In this document: positions 63,454 to 64,000 of the stretch, in pieces
Position numbering within the stretch: the stretch's first letter is position 1
How the letters are laid out: each line of letters begins with the position of its first letter
Assembly (NCBI RefSeq): GCF_020055635.1
Contig: NZ_JAIPUT010000001.1
Coordinates: 183,275-247,274 of the forward strand
Length of the DNA: 64,000 nt
Source of the DNA: Marivita sp.
Lineage (GTDB): Bacteria > Pseudomonadota > Alphaproteobacteria > Rhodobacterales > Rhodobacteraceae
Direction: 5' to 3'
The notes under the pieces: generated by a model
Databases searched by the model: none
The model's input: only the letters and a program-made list of their open reading frames with translations
What the model was told of the DNA's origin: nothing
Position numbers and translations under genes: made by a program

Positions 63454-63947
63454 GCGAGGGCCGCGTAAGAGGTTTCAAGCTGTGCGCGATCGGCATCGGA
63501 CAGGCGGTCAAAGATCACCAACCCGTTCAGATGGTCCAGTTCGTGCTGCGCGCAGGTCGCGGCAAATCCCGTCAGGTGGGTTTCATGCCGCGTGCCATCC
63601 AGATCGGTATAGGCCAGCGTGATTTCGGTTGGACGGATGACACCGGCGGAAACGCCGGGTATCGACAGACACGCCTCTGTGTTCTCGGCCACGGTATCGC
63701 CAGAGGCCACGATTTCCGGATTGATACAGACATAGGGTGTTCGGTCGCCGTCTTTCCAGGTCGGGTCCATGACGAACAGCCGCTGCATCACGCCGACCTG
63801 AGGTGCCGCCAGCCCACGACCCGGCGCGTCGTACATGGTGTCGAACATGTCCTGCACGAGATCGGCCAGGTTTGCGGGGGTCTCGACCGGAGCGCAGACC
63901 TGGCTCAGCCGGGGATCGGGCCATTTGACAATGGGCAGGACGCTCAT
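63450..63947 (-). CDS. peptide deformylase, second paralog
   Basis: 165 residues. All three motifs are present: GRGLAAPQVGV, EACLSIPGVS, and QHELDHLNG (metal Cys and His, catalytic Glu). Starts LPIVKWPDPRLSQVCAPVE. Probably active. It overlaps the upstream deformylase by four bases and the pseudo-deformylase downstream by four, so the set is one operon with fmt. Confidence 0.94.
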   Translation of the reverse strand: MSVLPIVKWPDPRLSQVCAPVETPANLADLVQDMFDTMYDAPGRGLAAPQVGVMQRLFVMDPTWKDGDRTPYVCINPEIVASGDTVAENTEACLSIPGVSAGVIRPTEITLAYTDLDGTRHETHLTGFAATCAQHELDHLNGLVIFDRLSDADRAQLETSYAALA

Positions 63948-64000
63948 GCGCGGGCCATCTCGCGCTTGAGCTTGACCATCTTGCGGGTGATCATCTGGCG
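63944..64000 (-). CDS. peptide deformylase, first paralog, C-terminal end
   Basis: Only the last 18 residues are in the window (RQMITRKMVKLKREMARA). The basic K/R-rich helix fits the C-terminus of alphaproteobacterial deformylase (KLKRE end). The stop TGA at 63944-63946 overlaps the next start. Called by position and ending; the body is outside the window. Confidence 0.5.
   Translation of the reverse strand, partial: RQMITRKMVKLKREMARA

Overview
The window is a stretch of high-GC alphaproteobacterial chromosome, most likely from the Rhodobacteraceae (Roseobacter group). The pointers are protein families typical of that family (DUF2125, DUF2794), an F1-only ATP synthase operon (atpHAGDC, with no Fo genes nearby), glnK-amtB, an alphaproteobacterial SOS box of the form GAAC-N7-GAAC, a perfect FNR-type box, and tandem deformylase genes beside fmt. 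I saw no rRNA, tRNA, insertion sequence, prophage or CRISPR array. It reads as core chromosome with a few unusual loci.

Layout. 1-5.2 kb: DUF2125 fragment, ChaC-like cyclotransferase, a proton-channel/OmpA pair that looks like a rotary or force-transducing motor with a very long coiled-coil arm, and an M23 peptidase. 5.2-9.3 kb: clpA (overlapping the peptidase gene), glyoxalase II and a methyltransferase. 9.6-14.7 kb: atpHAGDC with a clear terminator. 14.7-23.2 kb: H-type lectin, membrane-anchored spermidine-synthase-like protein, prs, HCCA isomerase-like protein plus hydrolase, CnoX-type thioredoxin, LON-domain protein, Trm112, truB, DUF1643. 23.4-26.1 kb: rpsO and pnp, the latter with a structured leader that can pair with its own Shine-Dalgarno site. 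26.2-30.7 kb: CIA30 protein, a probable FNR-controlled small RNA, an OmpR-type response regulator, ribA, L,D-transpeptidase-like protein, UDG-like protein, SseB. 30.7-37.4 kb: P1 peptidase, SDR, aldehyde dehydrogenase and a peptide-type ABC importer lacking a binding-protein gene. 37.5-42.5 kb: phhB, FemAB-like protein, glycerophosphodiesterase, RidA, PBP1A. 42.7-47.9 kb: glnK-amtB, mbfA-like iron exporter divergent from a TetR regulator around a palindrome, B12-binding AerR/PpaA-like protein, NYN/LOTUS protein. 48-53.2 kb: gamma-glutamyltransferase, glutathione-dependent formaldehyde dehydrogenase, I78 inhibitor, SOS-boxed imuB. 53.2-55.8 kb: DsrE-like protein behind a sulfide-repressor-like palindrome, a 60-residue protein, DUF2794, zapE. 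55.8-64 kb: a probable minus-strand non-coding RNA, LysM protein, rhodanese-like protein lacking its cysteine, folC, accD, two transporters, two GlsB-type proteins, fmt and three tandem deformylase genes, the middle one with altered catalytic residues.

Themes that link genes: glutathione chemistry (ChaC, GloB, GGT, AdhC), cell envelope (motor pair, M23, PBP1A, L,D-transpeptidase, LysM), translation initiation and ribosome-related functions (rpsO, pnp, truB, Trm112, def/fmt) and sulfur or oxygen sensing (DsrE with ATTC-N8-GAAT, FNR box, B12 protein). The best candidates for undescribed biology are the FNR-box small RNA at about 26.7-26.8 kb, the pnp leader at 23.8-23.9 kb, the structured minus-strand RNA at 55.8-56.0 kb, the long-armed motor pair at 0.8-4.2 kb, and the pseudo-deformylase at 63 kb. 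All calls come from reading the sequence; no search or folding program was run.
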